From Jiella endophytica (GTDB lineage: Bacteria > Pseudomonadota > Alphaproteobacteria > Rhizobiales > Rhizobiaceae): a stretch of 64,000 nt of DNA. The notes under the pieces were generated by a model. That model was not told the origin of the DNA and made no database searches. It saw only the letters and a program-made list of their open reading frames with translations. The position numbers and the translations under genes were made by a program. The DNA lies in the NCBI RefSeq assembly GCF_004519335.1, contig NZ_SOZD01000003.1, positions 496,001 through 560,000 on the forward strand, written 5' to 3'. Positions 16,274 through 24,210 of the stretch are shown here, piece by piece; positions within the stretch are counted from its first letter, which is position 1, and each line of letters opens with the position of its first letter.

Positions 16274-16960
16274 ATGGCAGACACAGCGATGAGCCTACTC
16301 GATCTCGAAAAACCCCTGGTTCGCCCGGCGCTGTCGGTGGAGATCACCGACCGGATGCGGCGGATGATCATGGAGGGGGAGCTGAAGCCCGGCGAAAAGG
16401 TGCCGGAAAAGGCCCTGACCGAGCATTTCGGCGTCTCCCGCACGCCGATCCGCGAAGCGGTGAAGATCCTTGCCCATGAAGGCCTCGTCGAACTCGTGCA
16501 GAACCGCGGCGCCATCGTCGCGCCTCAGACGGCCGACGAGCTGCGCGAGCTCTTCCCCGTCATCGCTGCGCTGGAAGGCGCGGCCGGCGAGCTCGCCGCG
16601 GGCCATGCGAGCGACGCGGCGATCGCGGCGCTCGGCGAGCGCTGCGTCGCGATGCGGGCGGCCTATGAATCCGGCGACCGGCCGACCTATTTCGACATCA
16701 ACCAGCAGATCCATGCCGGCATCCTGAAGGCCGCCGGCAATCCGACCATCATGCGTCACCATGCGGCGCTGGCGAGCCGTGTCTTCCGGGCGCGCTACCA
16801 GGCCAATCTCTCAGGCGACCGCTGGCATGCCGCGACGCTGGAGCACGAGGCGATCCAGGCGGCGCTCGAGGCACGCGACGGCAAGCGGCTCGGCGAGTTG
16901 ATGCGCGAACACCTCATGCACAAGCTGGAATCTTTGACGCGCACTCTCCTTCCCGAATGA
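16274..16960 (+). CDS. GntR-family regulator, FadR/FCD subfamily
   Basis: A 228-residue regulator starting [15 protein letters not shown] at 16274. The winged helix covers about 22-85 with the recognition segment [21 protein letters not shown]. The all-helical FCD domain follows, with the metal/ligand residues of the family in [16 protein letters not shown] (about 137-152) and [14 protein letters not shown] near 195-208. FCD regulators bind small organic acids and usually repress neighbouring catabolic genes. It lies 80 bases behind the FAD/Fe-S dehydrogenase, on the same strand. The palindrome at 13162-13183 is its likeliest operator. Confidence 0.9.
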   Translation: MADTAMSLLDLEKPLVRPALSVEITDRMRRMIMEGELKPGEKVPEKALTEHFGVSRTPIREAVKILAHEGLVELVQNRGAIVAPQTADELRELFPVIAALEGAAGELAAGHASDAAIAALGERCVAMRAAYESGDRPTYFDINQQIHAGILKAAGNPTIMRHHAALASRVFRARYQANLSGDRWHAATLEHEAIQAALEARDGKRLGELMREHLMHKLESLTRTLLPE

Positions 16961-17021
16961 CGGCAGGGTTTTGCCAACAAATTCCGTTGTCGCCTCCGCC
17001 ACCGGATGGCAGACCACGCAG

Positions 17022-17345
17022 ATGACCATCCTCGCCTATTTCGGGGCGGCCATCGCCGAGATCGCCGGATGTTTCGGCTTCTGGGCGTGGCTGCGGCTCG
17101 GCCGGACAGCTTTGTGGCTGGTCCCGGCCGCGGCCTCGCTCTGCCTGTTCGCCTATCTCCTGACACTCGTCGAGGCGGACCAGGCGGGCCGCGCCTATGC
17201 CGCCTATGGGGGCGTCTATATCGCCGCCTCGCTCGGCTGGCTCTGGCTGATCGAGGGCAGCCGGCCCGACCGCTGGGACCTTTGCGGCGCGGCGATCTGC
17301 CTTGCCGGCGCCGCCGTCATCATCTGGGGACCGCGCGGCGCGTAA
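17022..17345 (+). CDS. YnfA/UPF0060 family small membrane protein
   Basis: A 107-residue protein with four hydrophobic segments, starting [20 protein letters not shown] at ATG 17022; this start gives the usual family length of about 108. It contains the signature [19 protein letters not shown], then [22 protein letters not shown], then [22 protein letters not shown]. YnfA proteins resemble SMR-type multidrug exporters, but their physiological role is unsettled. It sits between the FCD regulator and a convergent deaminase gene and seems independent of the adjoining catabolic operons. Confidence 0.92.
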   Translation: MTILAYFGAAIAEIAGCFGFWAWLRLGRTALWLVPAAASLCLFAYLLTLVEADQAGRAYAAYGGVYIAASLGWLWLIEGSRPDRWDLCGAAICLAGAAVIIWGPRGA

Positions 17346-17352
17346 CAAAGGC

Positions 17353-17826
17353 TCACCAGAAGTCCCGGTGGACCTCGGCCGATTCCGCCTCGATCAGAGG
17401 GCCCACGACCTCGACCTGCCGCTGGCCGGCGGCGAACACCGTTCGGCAGGGAAGGTCCATCGTGAGGTTTTCCGGATTCGGGCCAATCAGTTCCTTCAGG
17501 CCCTTTTCGCCGAGGCCGTAGACGACCCGCCCGAGCCCCGCCCAATAGGCGGAGCCGGCGCACATCGCGCAGGGCTCGGCATTGGCGACCATCGTGCAGC
17601 GCGACAGGAACGCCGCGTCATAGGCCAGCGAGGCGTCGGTCATCAGGTTGCGCTCGGCATGGCCGGTCCTGTCGCCCCTGGTGCCGCCGGTGTTCATCGC
17701 CTCCATCAGCTTCTCGCCGTTGGGCCCGAGAAGGATCGCGGCAAAGGGATGATCGCCCCGCTCGCGGCTCTTCCAGGCGAGCGCGATGGTCTCGCGGACC
17801 CATTCGACGTCGGATTTTCCGGCCAT
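17353..17826 (-). CDS. nucleoside/nucleobase deaminase, zinc-dependent CDA fold
   Basis: A 157-residue single-domain deaminase from ATG at 17826. The zinc site is complete: HAERN (about 56-60) supplies His and the proton-shuttling Glu, and EPCAMC (about 84-89) supplies two Cys. Family relatives are guanine deaminase, tRNA adenosine deaminase TadA and cytosine deaminase FCY1. The short length and the C-terminal FAAGQRQVEVVGPLIEAE fit a free-base deaminase of the guanine-deaminase type better than TadA. It is convergent with YnfA and 7 bases from it, and it precedes the purine-like cluster beginning at 18.0 kb. A part in nucleobase breakdown is therefore plausible but unproved. Confidence 0.85.
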   Translation of the reverse strand: MAGKSDVEWVRETIALAWKSRERGDHPFAAILLGPNGEKLMEAMNTGGTRGDRTGHAERNLMTDASLAYDAAFLSRCTMVANAEPCAMCAGSAYWAGLGRVVYGLGEKGLKELIGPNPENLTMDLPCRTVFAAGQRQVEVVGPLIEAESAEVHRDFW

Positions 17827-18032
17827 GTGATCGATCGCCCTTTCGCGCTCCGATTCCCTTTTCCGCAGGGTGCAGGCGGCTTACCCCGGCCGCAATGGCC
17901 CGACGCGATGAAGATTTGCGCGCTGCTGCTTCATCATTGAGCATTTAGCAATCGCGCCCCGCAAGCGGCGCCCCGAGAGGCCGACGGAGCCGCCCCCGAT
18001 GCGGCTGGCACGGCCTTTGCATCGTCACCGCC

Positions 18033-18072
18033 GAGTAGAAGCGGTCAGGCGGTTTCCGCCGGGACATTGCTC
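18033..18072 (+). promoter_or_regulatory. NMT1-motif (xanthine) riboswitch aptamer, copy 1
   Basis: Seen: GAGTAGAAGCGGTCAG, then a 5-bp hairpin GGCGG-TTT-CCGCC (18048-18060), then GGGACATTGCTC. The outer GAG (18033-18035) can pair with CTC (18070-18072). The two single-stranded blocks TAGAAGC-n-GTCAG and GG-n-n-ATTGCTC match the NMT1 aptamer as I recall it (GUAGAAGC-GUUCAG ... CCGGAAAUUGCUCC). That class binds xanthine and close analogues and was named for the NMT1-type transporter genes it precedes; here the next gene is such a binding protein, 122 bases on. The same architecture recurs at 22226-22273, which makes chance unlikely. Confidence 0.85.
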
Positions 18073-18143
18073 AGTTGGGCGTACCGACACCGGTCCGTGG
18101 CCCGCTGATCCGCTTTTGCCGCGATCCACGGACAACGCCCACT
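18073..18143 (+). promoter_or_regulatory. long hairpin downstream of riboswitch 1 (candidate expression platform)
   Basis: GTCCGTGG (18093-18100) pairs perfectly with CCACGGAC (18126-18133). An outer stem pairs AGTTGGGCGT (18073-18082) with ACGCCCACT (18135-18143) with one bulge. It starts at the first base after the aptamer's 3' strand, so ligand-dependent closing of the aptamer stem could compete with it. How it controls expression is not readable. Confidence 0.45.
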
Positions 18144-18194
18144 CTGATGCCACAAGGCGCGCCGCTCCGGCCCGCCCAAACGGAGCTGAAGGGC

Positions 18195-19208
18195 ATGGCA
18201 CGAAACGATCTTCTCCCGCGTCTCATCGGCGGTCTTTTCGCCGGCTGCGCGCTTCTTGCCGCCGGCAGCGCCAGCGCCGCCGACAAGGTCGCCTACCAGC
18301 TCGACTGGCTGCCCGGCGGCGACAAGGCGCCGATCTATGTCTGCGTCGACAAGGGGTTCTGCGCCGATGCCGGGCTCGACGTCTCGATCGTCCCGGGCCG
18401 CGGCTCCTCCGAGGCGATCACCAAGATCGCCACCGGTGCGTCGGATATCGGCTCCGCCGACATCGGCGCGCTGATGGCCGCCCGCGTCAACGAGAGCGTG
18501 CCGGTCATCGCCGTCATGTCGATCTTCAACAAGGGCCCGCACGCCTTCTACACGCTGGAGGGCAGCGGCGTCGAAACCATCACCGACGTCAAGGGCAAGA
18601 CGGTCGCGACCTCGCCCTTCACCTCCTCCAACGTCTTCCTGCCGCTGGTCCTCAAGGATGTCGGCCTCACCGAGGACGACATCACCCTCACCAAGGCCGA
18701 TCCCGGCGCCCTCGGCCCGATGCTGATGACCGGCGCCAGCGACGTCATCATCGCCTGGATGACCGACGTCTCCCGCTATACCGGCCAAGCGAAGAATGCC
18801 GGCAAGACGATCAAGGTGTTTCCCTGGTCGGCGGCCGGGCTCGAGCTCTATTCGGCATCGCTGATCGCCAATGAGGGCTTCCTGAAGGACCGCCCGGACG
18901 TCGCCAGACGCTTCATCGCCGCCTTCAGGAAATCCGTCGAGTTCTGCATCGCCAATCCGCAGGAAGCCGCCGAGTCGGTCTCCCACATCGTGCCGGAGCT
19001 CACCGCCGAGAACGTCCTCGGCTCGCTCAAGGACACGCTCGTCCTCGTCGACAACGACGTCACCGAGAAGGACGGGCTCGGCGTCTTCGAGCCGAAGCGT
19101 CTCGCCGCCACCTGGGAGCGGGTTTCCGCCGCCCAGCAGCTCGACAAGGACGTCCTCGATCCCGAGACGGTGGTCGATCGCGCCTTCGTTCCAGGCGCCA
19201 CCCAGTGA
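18195..19208 (+). CDS. ABC transporter substrate-binding protein, NMT1/SsuA/ThiY-like
   Basis: A 337-residue periplasmic protein from ATG at 18195 with GGAG 10 bases upstream. The signal peptide is MARNDLLPRLIGGLFAGCALLAAGSASAA (in two parts), cut near residue 28. The mature part shows the NMT1/THI5-like fold: VAYQLDWLPGGDKAPIYVCVDKGF, ITKIATGASDIGSADIGALMAAR, VKGKTVATSPFTSSN. Relatives bind pyrimidines (ThiY), sulfonates or nitrate. The upstream xanthine-type riboswitch points to an oxidised purine or analogue as ligand. It overlaps the ATPase gene by 4 bases (GTGA). Confidence 0.9.
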   Translation: MARNDLLPRLIGGLFAGCALLAAGSASAADKVAYQLDWLPGGDKAPIYVCVDKGFCADAGLDVSIVPGRGSSEAITKIATGASDIGSADIGALMAARVNESVPVIAVMSIFNKGPHAFYTLEGSGVETITDVKGKTVATSPFTSSNVFLPLVLKDVGLTEDDITLTKADPGALGPMLMTGASDVIIAWMTDVSRYTGQAKNAGKTIKVFPWSAAGLELYSASLIANEGFLKDRPDVARRFIAAFRKSVEFCIANPQEAAESVSHIVPELTAENVLGSLKDTLVLVDNDVTEKDGLGVFEPKRLAATWERVSAAQQLDKDVLDPETVVDRAFVPGATQ

Positions 19209-20002
19209 CCCCGGCCAACGATCGGCCGGGCGACCCGGCGATCGTCTTCGACGGCCTTGGCCAGGTGTTCCACACCCGGTCGGGCCGCACCCACGCGCTC
19301 GACCATGTGGATTTCACCGTGGCGCGGCACCAGTTCGTCGCCGTGCTCGGGCCGTCGGGCTGCGGCAAGTCGACCCTCTTGCGGATGATCGCCGGGCTGC
19401 TGCAGCCGACATCGGGCGAGGTCCGCGTCTTCGGCCTCAAGGTCGCCGAGCCGCGCGACGACGTCGGCATCGTCTTCCAGAAGCCGACGCTGCTGCCCTG
19501 GGCGAGCGCCGAGGACAACGTCGTCTTCCCGCTCCGCCACAAGACCGGACGGGTCGACGCCGCCGACTGGGAACGGGCCCGCGCACTGCTGACCACGGTC
19601 GGTCTCGGCGGCTTCGAAGAGCGGCTGCCGGCAGAGCTTTCCGGCGGCATGCAGCAGCGCGTCGGCATCGCCCGGGCGCTCTTCATGGAGCCGGACATCC
19701 TGTTGATGGACGAGCCGTTCTCGGCCCTCGACGCGCTGACCCGCGAGGAGATGGGCTTCGAGCTCGTCCGGGTCTGGGAGGCCCAGCCGAAGACCGTCGT
19801 CTTCATCACCCATTCGATCTCCGAGGCGCTGCTCCTCGCCGACCGCATCGTCGTCATGAGCCCGCGCCCGGGCCGGGTGATCGAGGACCTGATCGTTCCC
19901 CTCTCCCGGCCGCGCGCCGGCGAGACGGGATTTCAAAACGCCGGAAAGATCCATGAGCTCTCAGGACATCTCCGCAGCCTCCTCGTCCAGCGCGCGGCCT
20001 AG
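19205..20002 (+). CDS. ABC transporter ATP-binding protein, SsuB/TauB/ThiZ-like
   Basis: A 265-residue ATPase that starts with GTG at 19205, overlapping the binding-protein stop. Walker A is GPSGCGKST (about 50-58), the Q-loop VFQKPTLLPW, the signature LSGGMQQRVGIARAL and Walker B ILLMDEPFSALD; the switch His is in FITHSI. The LPW after the Q-loop and the short C-terminus are typical of nitrate/taurine/pyrimidine-type importers. It powers the permease encoded downstream, whose start lies inside the last 50 bases of this gene. Confidence 0.93.
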   Translation: MTPANDRPGDPAIVFDGLGQVFHTRSGRTHALDHVDFTVARHQFVAVLGPSGCGKSTLLRMIAGLLQPTSGEVRVFGLKVAEPRDDVGIVFQKPTLLPWASAEDNVVFPLRHKTGRVDAADWERARALLTTVGLGGFEERLPAELSGGMQQRVGIARALFMEPDILLMDEPFSALDALTREEMGFELVRVWEAQPKTVVFITHSISEALLLADRIVVMSPRPGRVIEDLIVPLSRPRAGETGFQNAGKIHELSGHLRSLLVQRAA

Positions 20003-20804
20003 GCCGGCGGCAAGGCAACCGGGGCCGGGCTTAGCGGCCCGCGCCCTCGCCGCGCCCGGCCTCGTTCCGGTCGCGACCTTCGTGGCGATCCTCCTCGTCT
20101 GGGAGATCGCCTGCCGGGTCTTCGCCATACCCTCCTTCGTGCTGCCGGCGCCGAGCCGCATCGTCGAGGGGTTCGGTGCCGTCAGCCTCGGACGCTGGAT
20201 CGAACATATCTGGGCGACCCTCAGCGTCGCGCTGATGGGTTTCGCTCTGTCGATCGCCATCGCGATCCCGATCGCCGTCTTGCTGGCGCGCTCCGAGACC
20301 CTGTCGCGGGCGCTCTATCCGATCCTCGTCGTCATCCAGTCGACGCCGATCGTCGCGGTCGCGCCCATCATCATCGTCGTGATGGGCGCCGGCGACGCGC
20401 CGCGGGTCGCCATCACCTGCCTGATCACCTTCTTCCCGCTCGTCGTCTCCACCACCACCGGCCTGATGGCGACGCCGCCGGAACTCATCGAACTGTCGCG
20501 CTCGCTGCGCGCGCCGGCGATCCGCGAGATCACCCAGATCCGCTTGCCCTATGCGGTGCCCTTCATCTTCTCGGCGCTGAAGATCTCGGTCACCCTCGCG
20601 GTCATCGGCGCCGTGGTGGCCGAGTTCGTCGCGGCGGAAAAGGGCGTCGGCTACTTCATCCAGTTCTCGACCTCGATGTTCCAGATCCAGCAGGCCTGGT
20701 CGGGCCTCGTCGTCCTCGTCCTGATGTCGCTGGCGCTGTTCCAGCTCGTCAATCTGGCGCAGAGGCTGTTCTTCCCCTGGAGCCTGTCGGAGAAGGGCCG
20801 ATGA
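19953..20804 (+). CDS. ABC transporter permease, SsuC/ThiX-like
   Basis: A 283-residue inner-membrane permease from ATG at 19953 (GGAAAG upstream), overlapping the ATPase gene by 50 bases. The first 35 residues are Ser/Ala/Pro-rich and cytoplasmic. Five or six helices follow (about 36-58, 90-112, 122-150, 155-175, 215-240, 250-270). The EAA-type loop reads ELIELSRSLRAPAIREITQIRLPYAVPF in overlapping parts near 190-215, the SsuC-type sequence. The end overlaps the amidohydrolase start (ATGA), so importer and deaminase-type enzyme are one translational unit. Confidence 0.92.
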   Translation: MSSQDISAASSSSARPRPAARQPGPGLAARALAAPGLVPVATFVAILLVWEIACRVFAIPSFVLPAPSRIVEGFGAVSLGRWIEHIWATLSVALMGFALSIAIAIPIAVLLARSETLSRALYPILVVIQSTPIVAVAPIIIVVMGAGDAPRVAITCLITFFPLVVSTTTGLMATPPELIELSRSLRAPAIREITQIRLPYAVPFIFSALKISVTLAVIGAVVAEFVAAEKGVGYFIQFSTSMFQIQQAWSGLVVLVLMSLALFQLVNLAQRLFFPWSLSEKGR

Positions 20805-22192
20805 CGAGCTTCCTCGTCACCGGCGCCGTCGGCATCCTCACCGGTCTTCCCGGCGAGGCGGCGCGCGCTGCCGGCGACATCCGCGTCGAGGCCGGCACCA
20901 TCACCGAACTCGGCGATCTGGCCGCCCGCCCCGGCGAGCGGATCGTCGACGCCTCCGGCTGCGTCGTCACGCCCGGCCTCGTCAACACCCACCACCATCT
21001 CTTCCAGAGCGTGCTCAAGGCCGTGCCCGCCGGCATGAACGAGCCGCTGGCGCCCTGGCTGCGGCTGGTGCCGTACTCCTACTGGCATCTCATCGACGAT
21101 GAGGCGCTGCGGGTCGCGGCCCGCATCGGCCTCGCCGAGCTGATGCTCTCCGGCGCGACCACCGTCGCCGATCATCACTATTTCTACTCCGACCGCTTCG
21201 ACTACGATCCGAGCGCCGTCCTTTTCGAGGAAGCCGAGAGGCTGGGCATCCGTTTCGCGCTGCTGCGCGGCGGCGCCACCAAGGCCAGGCGTTTCGACGG
21301 GACCGACATGGTGCCGCTGCCGACCGAGAGCTTTTCGGCGATGACGGCCGCCGTCGAGCGCGACGTCGCGCGCTTCCACGATCCGGCGCCGGGTGCCATG
21401 CGCCGCGTCGTCTTCGCGCCGACGACGCCGACCTATTCGCTGCACCCCCACGAACTGGTCGAGGCGGCGCGCTTTGCCCGTTCTCTCGGCATCAGGCTGC
21501 ATTCGCATCTGTCGGAGGATACCGGCTACGCCGCCTTCACCCTTGCCGAATATGGCGCCCGACCGGTGGAGTGGCTGGCCGGCCACGAATGGCTCGGCGA
21601 CGACGTCTGGTTCGCCCATCTCGTCGACCTGTCCGAGCGCGAGATCGCCCTTCTCGCCGAGACCGGCACCGGCATGGCCCATTGCCCGCAGGCGAACGCT
21701 CGGCTCGGCTCGGGGATCGCGCCTGCGCCGGAGCTTGCGGCACGCGGCGGCGCGGTGTCGCTGGCGGTCGACGGCGCGGCAGCCAACGAGGCGGCGGATA
21801 TGGCGAGCGCGCTCTTTGCGGCCTTTTCGCTGCACCGGGCCGCGAAGGGCGCGAAGGCGGTGCGCACCGAAGAGATCATGCGCTGGGCGACGGCAGGCGG
21901 CGCCCAGGTTCTCGGCCTTCCGGCCATCGGCACGATCGCGGTCGGCAAGCAGGCAGACCTTGCCCTCTTCGATATGTCCAACCCCCGCTACCTCGGCCAG
22001 CACGACGCGGTTCTGGGGCCCGTCATCTCGGGCGGTCAGGCACAAATCCGCGCAAGTTTCGTCGCCGGCAAGGAGATCGTCGTGGACGGCCGCATCCCCG
22101 GCCTCGACCTCGGCGAACTCGGCGCGGCGGCGACCCGCGTCGTCGCGCGCATCAAGCAGCGCGCAAAGAAGGGAGGCGCCCTGGCCGCTTGA
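20801..22192 (+). CDS. amidohydrolase-superfamily deaminase, TRZ/ATZ - 8-oxoguanine deaminase type
   Basis: A 463-residue COG0402 enzyme. Metal ligands are visible in VNTHHHLFQSV (about 61-71), LHSHLSE (about 231-237), the FAHLVDL strand (about 268-274), and Asp in AVDGAAANEAADM (about 317-329), the counterpart of the family's TDGxASN motif. COG0402 members deaminate guanine, 8-oxoguanine, isoxanthopterin or S-adenosylhomocysteine, or dechlorinate triazines. The xanthine-type riboswitch in front of the operon favours an amino-purine or pterin whose deamination would give a xanthine- or urate-like product. That choice is inference. Its start overlaps the permease stop. Confidence 0.88.
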   Translation: MTSFLVTGAVGILTGLPGEAARAAGDIRVEAGTITELGDLAARPGERIVDASGCVVTPGLVNTHHHLFQSVLKAVPAGMNEPLAPWLRLVPYSYWHLIDDEALRVAARIGLAELMLSGATTVADHHYFYSDRFDYDPSAVLFEEAERLGIRFALLRGGATKARRFDGTDMVPLPTESFSAMTAAVERDVARFHDPAPGAMRRVVFAPTTPTYSLHPHELVEAARFARSLGIRLHSHLSEDTGYAAFTLAEYGARPVEWLAGHEWLGDDVWFAHLVDLSEREIALLAETGTGMAHCPQANARLGSGIAPAPELAARGGAVSLAVDGAAANEAADMASALFAAFSLHRAAKGAKAVRTEEIMRWATAGGAQVLGLPAIGTIAVGKQADLALFDMSNPRYLGQHDAVLGPVISGGQAQIRASFVAGKEIVVDGRIPGLDLGELGAAATRVVARIKQRAKKGGALAA

Positions 22193-22225
22193 GGGTCGCC
22201 AGCCCGACAGGATGCATCGGACCCC

Positions 22226-22273
22226 GGGAGTAGAAGCAGTCAGCGCTCGATCGTCGGCGCCGGTCATTGCTCC
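22226..22273 (+). promoter_or_regulatory. NMT1-motif (xanthine) riboswitch aptamer, copy 2
   Basis: Seen: GGGAGTAGAAGCAGTCAG, a hairpin GCGC-T-CGA(TCG)TCG-GCGC (22243-22260), then CGGTCATTGCTCC; GGAG (22227-22230) can pair with CTCC (22270-22273). The two conserved loop blocks agree with copy 1 (TAGAAGC-n-GTCAG and ATTGCTC), while the hairpin sequence differs and keeps its pairing. Such covariation is what a real structured RNA shows. It lies between the amidohydrolase stop and the oxygenase start, 47 bases before the ATG. The oxygenase can thus be controlled apart from the transporter genes. Confidence 0.85.
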
Positions 22274-22320
22274 TTCGGAACGCGGCGACGGCCGCCTTTG
22301 ATCGAAACGGAGAACTGAAA

Positions 22321-23325
22321 ATGACGGCAACCGCAACGCCCACCACGCCCTATGGCCTCGCCGAGCTCGAAAAGGAGCGCGGCTTCGGCGGCATGGGCAC
22401 CACCAAGGCCCGCAACGTCCCGCAGATCGACATGAGCGACTTTGCCGCCCGCAAGGCCGAGATCGCCGATCAGCTCTGGGACGCCTCCACCGAGATCGGC
22501 TTCTTCCAGCTCGTCAATCACGGCATCCCGCAGGCGCAGATCGACGAGGCCTTCGCCATGGCCGAGCGCTTCTTCGACCTCAAGGAAGCGACCAAGGCGC
22601 AATATCCGCTTCTGAAGGGCACCAATGCCGGCTGGGAATACAAGAGCCAGGTGCGCCCCTCGACCGGCACCGCCGACAACAAGGAGAGCTACCAGATCAC
22701 CCTGCCCCGCATGGAAAAGCTCTGGCCGACCGGCGAGGAGCTTTCCGGCTTCAAGGTGGTGATGCTGGCCTTCGAGCGCGCCAACTGGGCGCTCGGCATG
22801 AAGGTCCTGTCCTGTTTTGCCATGAAGCTCGGCTTTCCCGCCGACTTCTTCACCGACGCCCACGACCCGCTGCAGCCGGACTATCAGTCGACGCTGCGGC
22901 TGATCCACTATCTCCCCATGGTCGGCGCCAAGCCCGAGGACTTCACCGGCTGGCGCGCCGGCGCCCACACCGACTTCGACTGCCTGACGCTGCTTCACCA
23001 GAAGGTCGGTCAGGGCGGGCTGCAGCTCTGCCCGGGGCGCGAGGCAAGCGGCGAACTCGCATGGACCGATGTCGAGCCGAAGCCCGGCGTCGTCACCTGC
23101 AATATCGGCGACATGCTGATGCGCTGGAGCGACGACAGGCTGCAGTCGACGCTGCACCGGGTGCGGATGCCGCGAGAGGACGAGTATCTCGGGCCCCGCT
23201 ATTCGCTGCCGTTCTTCTGCCAGGCGAACAAGGGCGCGATGATCCAGGGGCCGGAGAAGAAATACCAGCCGATCACCGCCCACGACTACCTGCAGCAGCG
23301 GATCGCGGCGAACTTCGCCAAGTGA
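22321..23325 (+). CDS. Fe(II)/2-oxoglutarate-dependent oxygenase, isopenicillin N synthase family (copy 1)
   Basis: A 334-residue enzyme from ATG at 22321 (GGAG upstream). The DIOX_N region is seen as IGFFQLVNHGIP (59-70). The iron ligands are His216 and Asp218 in AHTDFD and His279 in STLHRVRMP; Arg293 and Ser295 in RYSLPFF bind 2-oxoglutarate. Family members hydroxylate or demethylate small molecules in the cytosol. It lies directly behind its own xanthine-type aptamer and follows a purine-type deaminase gene. Hydroxylation of a purine is therefore an attractive but untested role. The known 2-oxoglutarate xanthine hydroxylase (fungal XanA) is of a different subfamily (TauD-like). Confidence 0.92.
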   Translation: MTATATPTTPYGLAELEKERGFGGMGTTKARNVPQIDMSDFAARKAEIADQLWDASTEIGFFQLVNHGIPQAQIDEAFAMAERFFDLKEATKAQYPLLKGTNAGWEYKSQVRPSTGTADNKESYQITLPRMEKLWPTGEELSGFKVVMLAFERANWALGMKVLSCFAMKLGFPADFFTDAHDPLQPDYQSTLRLIHYLPMVGAKPEDFTGWRAGAHTDFDCLTLLHQKVGQGGLQLCPGREASGELAWTDVEPKPGVVTCNIGDMLMRWSDDRLQSTLHRVRMPREDEYLGPRYSLPFFCQANKGAMIQGPEKKYQPITAHDYLQQRIAANFAK

Positions 23326-23343
23326 CCCGCGGTGCCCCGCATG

Positions 23344-23367
23344 GCCGGGCGCCTCGTCGCGCCCGGC
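23344..23367. terminator. bidirectional stem-loop between convergent genes
   Basis: GCCGGGCGC (23344-23352) pairs perfectly with GCGCCCGGC (23359-23367) around CTCGTC. It lies 18 bases past the oxygenase stop and 15 bases past the creatininase stop on the other strand, so it can serve both genes. No T-run. Confidence 0.6.
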
Positions 23368-23382
23368 AGCCGTCACGCGCTT

Positions 23383-24177
23383 TCAGCAGAACAGACGCGC
23401 TTGCCTGACGTCATCGAGCAGACGCACGAAGCCCGCCGCCTGATGGTCGGCGATCGCCCTGCCCTTTTCGGCGGTCGCGGCGGACGCGTCGCCGACGGTG
23501 CCCTTGCCGTTGAGGTCGCTGGCGATCCAGGCATAGGCGTGGGTGCCGGTCGGGCGCAGAAGCTCGAAGTCCCGTTCGAAATCGGTGGCGGTGGAGACGA
23601 AATTCTCCGCCTTCGCCATGTCGACCGCCTCCGGCCGGAAATGCAGCATCAGCGAGGTCTCGGCGTCGCCGCCATGGATGCCGTGGCGTTTCTCCAGGTC
23701 GTCGATCATTCCCTCGGGCGAGCCGAAGCGCGACCAGGACGTCTTCACCACCAGCATCTTGGCGCGGACGCGGAGCTCGCGGGCGACGATGCCCATGATC
23801 TCCTCGTTGCCGCCATGGGAGTTGACCATCACCAGCTTGCGGATTCCGGCCCGGGCGACGGAGAGGCCGAGTTCGCTCCAGGCCTCGATCAGAAGCGCCG
23901 GCGGCAGCGTCAGCGTGCCGGGCGCATGGAGATGCTCGTTCGACTTGCCGACCGCCTGGATCGGCAGGATGCGCAGGTCGAGATCGCCCGGCAGCCTCTC
24001 GATCACCGTGTGCAGCATGCCGTGATTGATCACGGTGTCGGTGCCGACGGGAAGATGCGGCCCGTGCTGCTCGACCGCGGCGATCGGCAGGACGGCGATC
24101 GTCGCCATCGGGTCGAGATTTTCGAAGGCGGTGGTCGGAAAGTCGGACCACCAGACAGGTCGCCGGGCTTGGCTCAT
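23383..24177 (-). CDS. creatininase-family amidohydrolase
   Basis: A 264-residue metalloenzyme. ATG at 24177 is preceded by AGGAG; an upstream ATG at 24198 lacks a good site. Family motifs: AAVEQHGPHLPVGTD (about 33-47) with Glu, His and Asp metal ligands, NSHGGNEE (about 118-125), and HGGDAETSLML (about 157-167). The family cleaves cyclic or linear amides: creatinine, formamido-pyrimidines (ArfB) or peptides of modified cofactors. It is transcribed away from the second ABC operon, together with RidA, from a shared divergent promoter region. It could open a ring or remove a formyl/amide group from an intermediate; that is inference. Confidence 0.9.
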   Translation of the reverse strand: MSQARRPVWWSDFPTTAFENLDPMATIAVLPIAAVEQHGPHLPVGTDTVINHGMLHTVIERLPGDLDLRILPIQAVGKSNEHLHAPGTLTLPPALLIEAWSELGLSVARAGIRKLVMVNSHGGNEEIMGIVARELRVRAKMLVVKTSWSRFGSPEGMIDDLEKRHGIHGGDAETSLMLHFRPEAVDMAKAENFVSTATDFERDFELLRPTGTHAYAWIASDLNGKGTVGDASAATAEKGRAIADHQAAGFVRLLDDVRQARLFC

Positions 24178-24210
24178 TGCGTCTCTCCTCTTGCGCATCC
24201 GAAGCGTCCG

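Larger units (their letters stand above)
17827..18194. other. 368-base intergenic region between divergent deaminase and NMT1-type ABC operon
   Basis: It holds the promoter region for both directions, the riboswitch-like aptamer at 18033-18072 and a long hairpin behind it (18073-18143). No protein-coding or tRNA sequence was recognised in it. Confidence 0.6.

Noticed and set aside
20801-22192. Naming the amidohydrolase specifically as 8-oxoguanine deaminase
   Set aside because: The COG0402 motifs fit several deaminases; the residues that decide between guanine, 8-oxoguanine and pterins could not be compared without an alignment.
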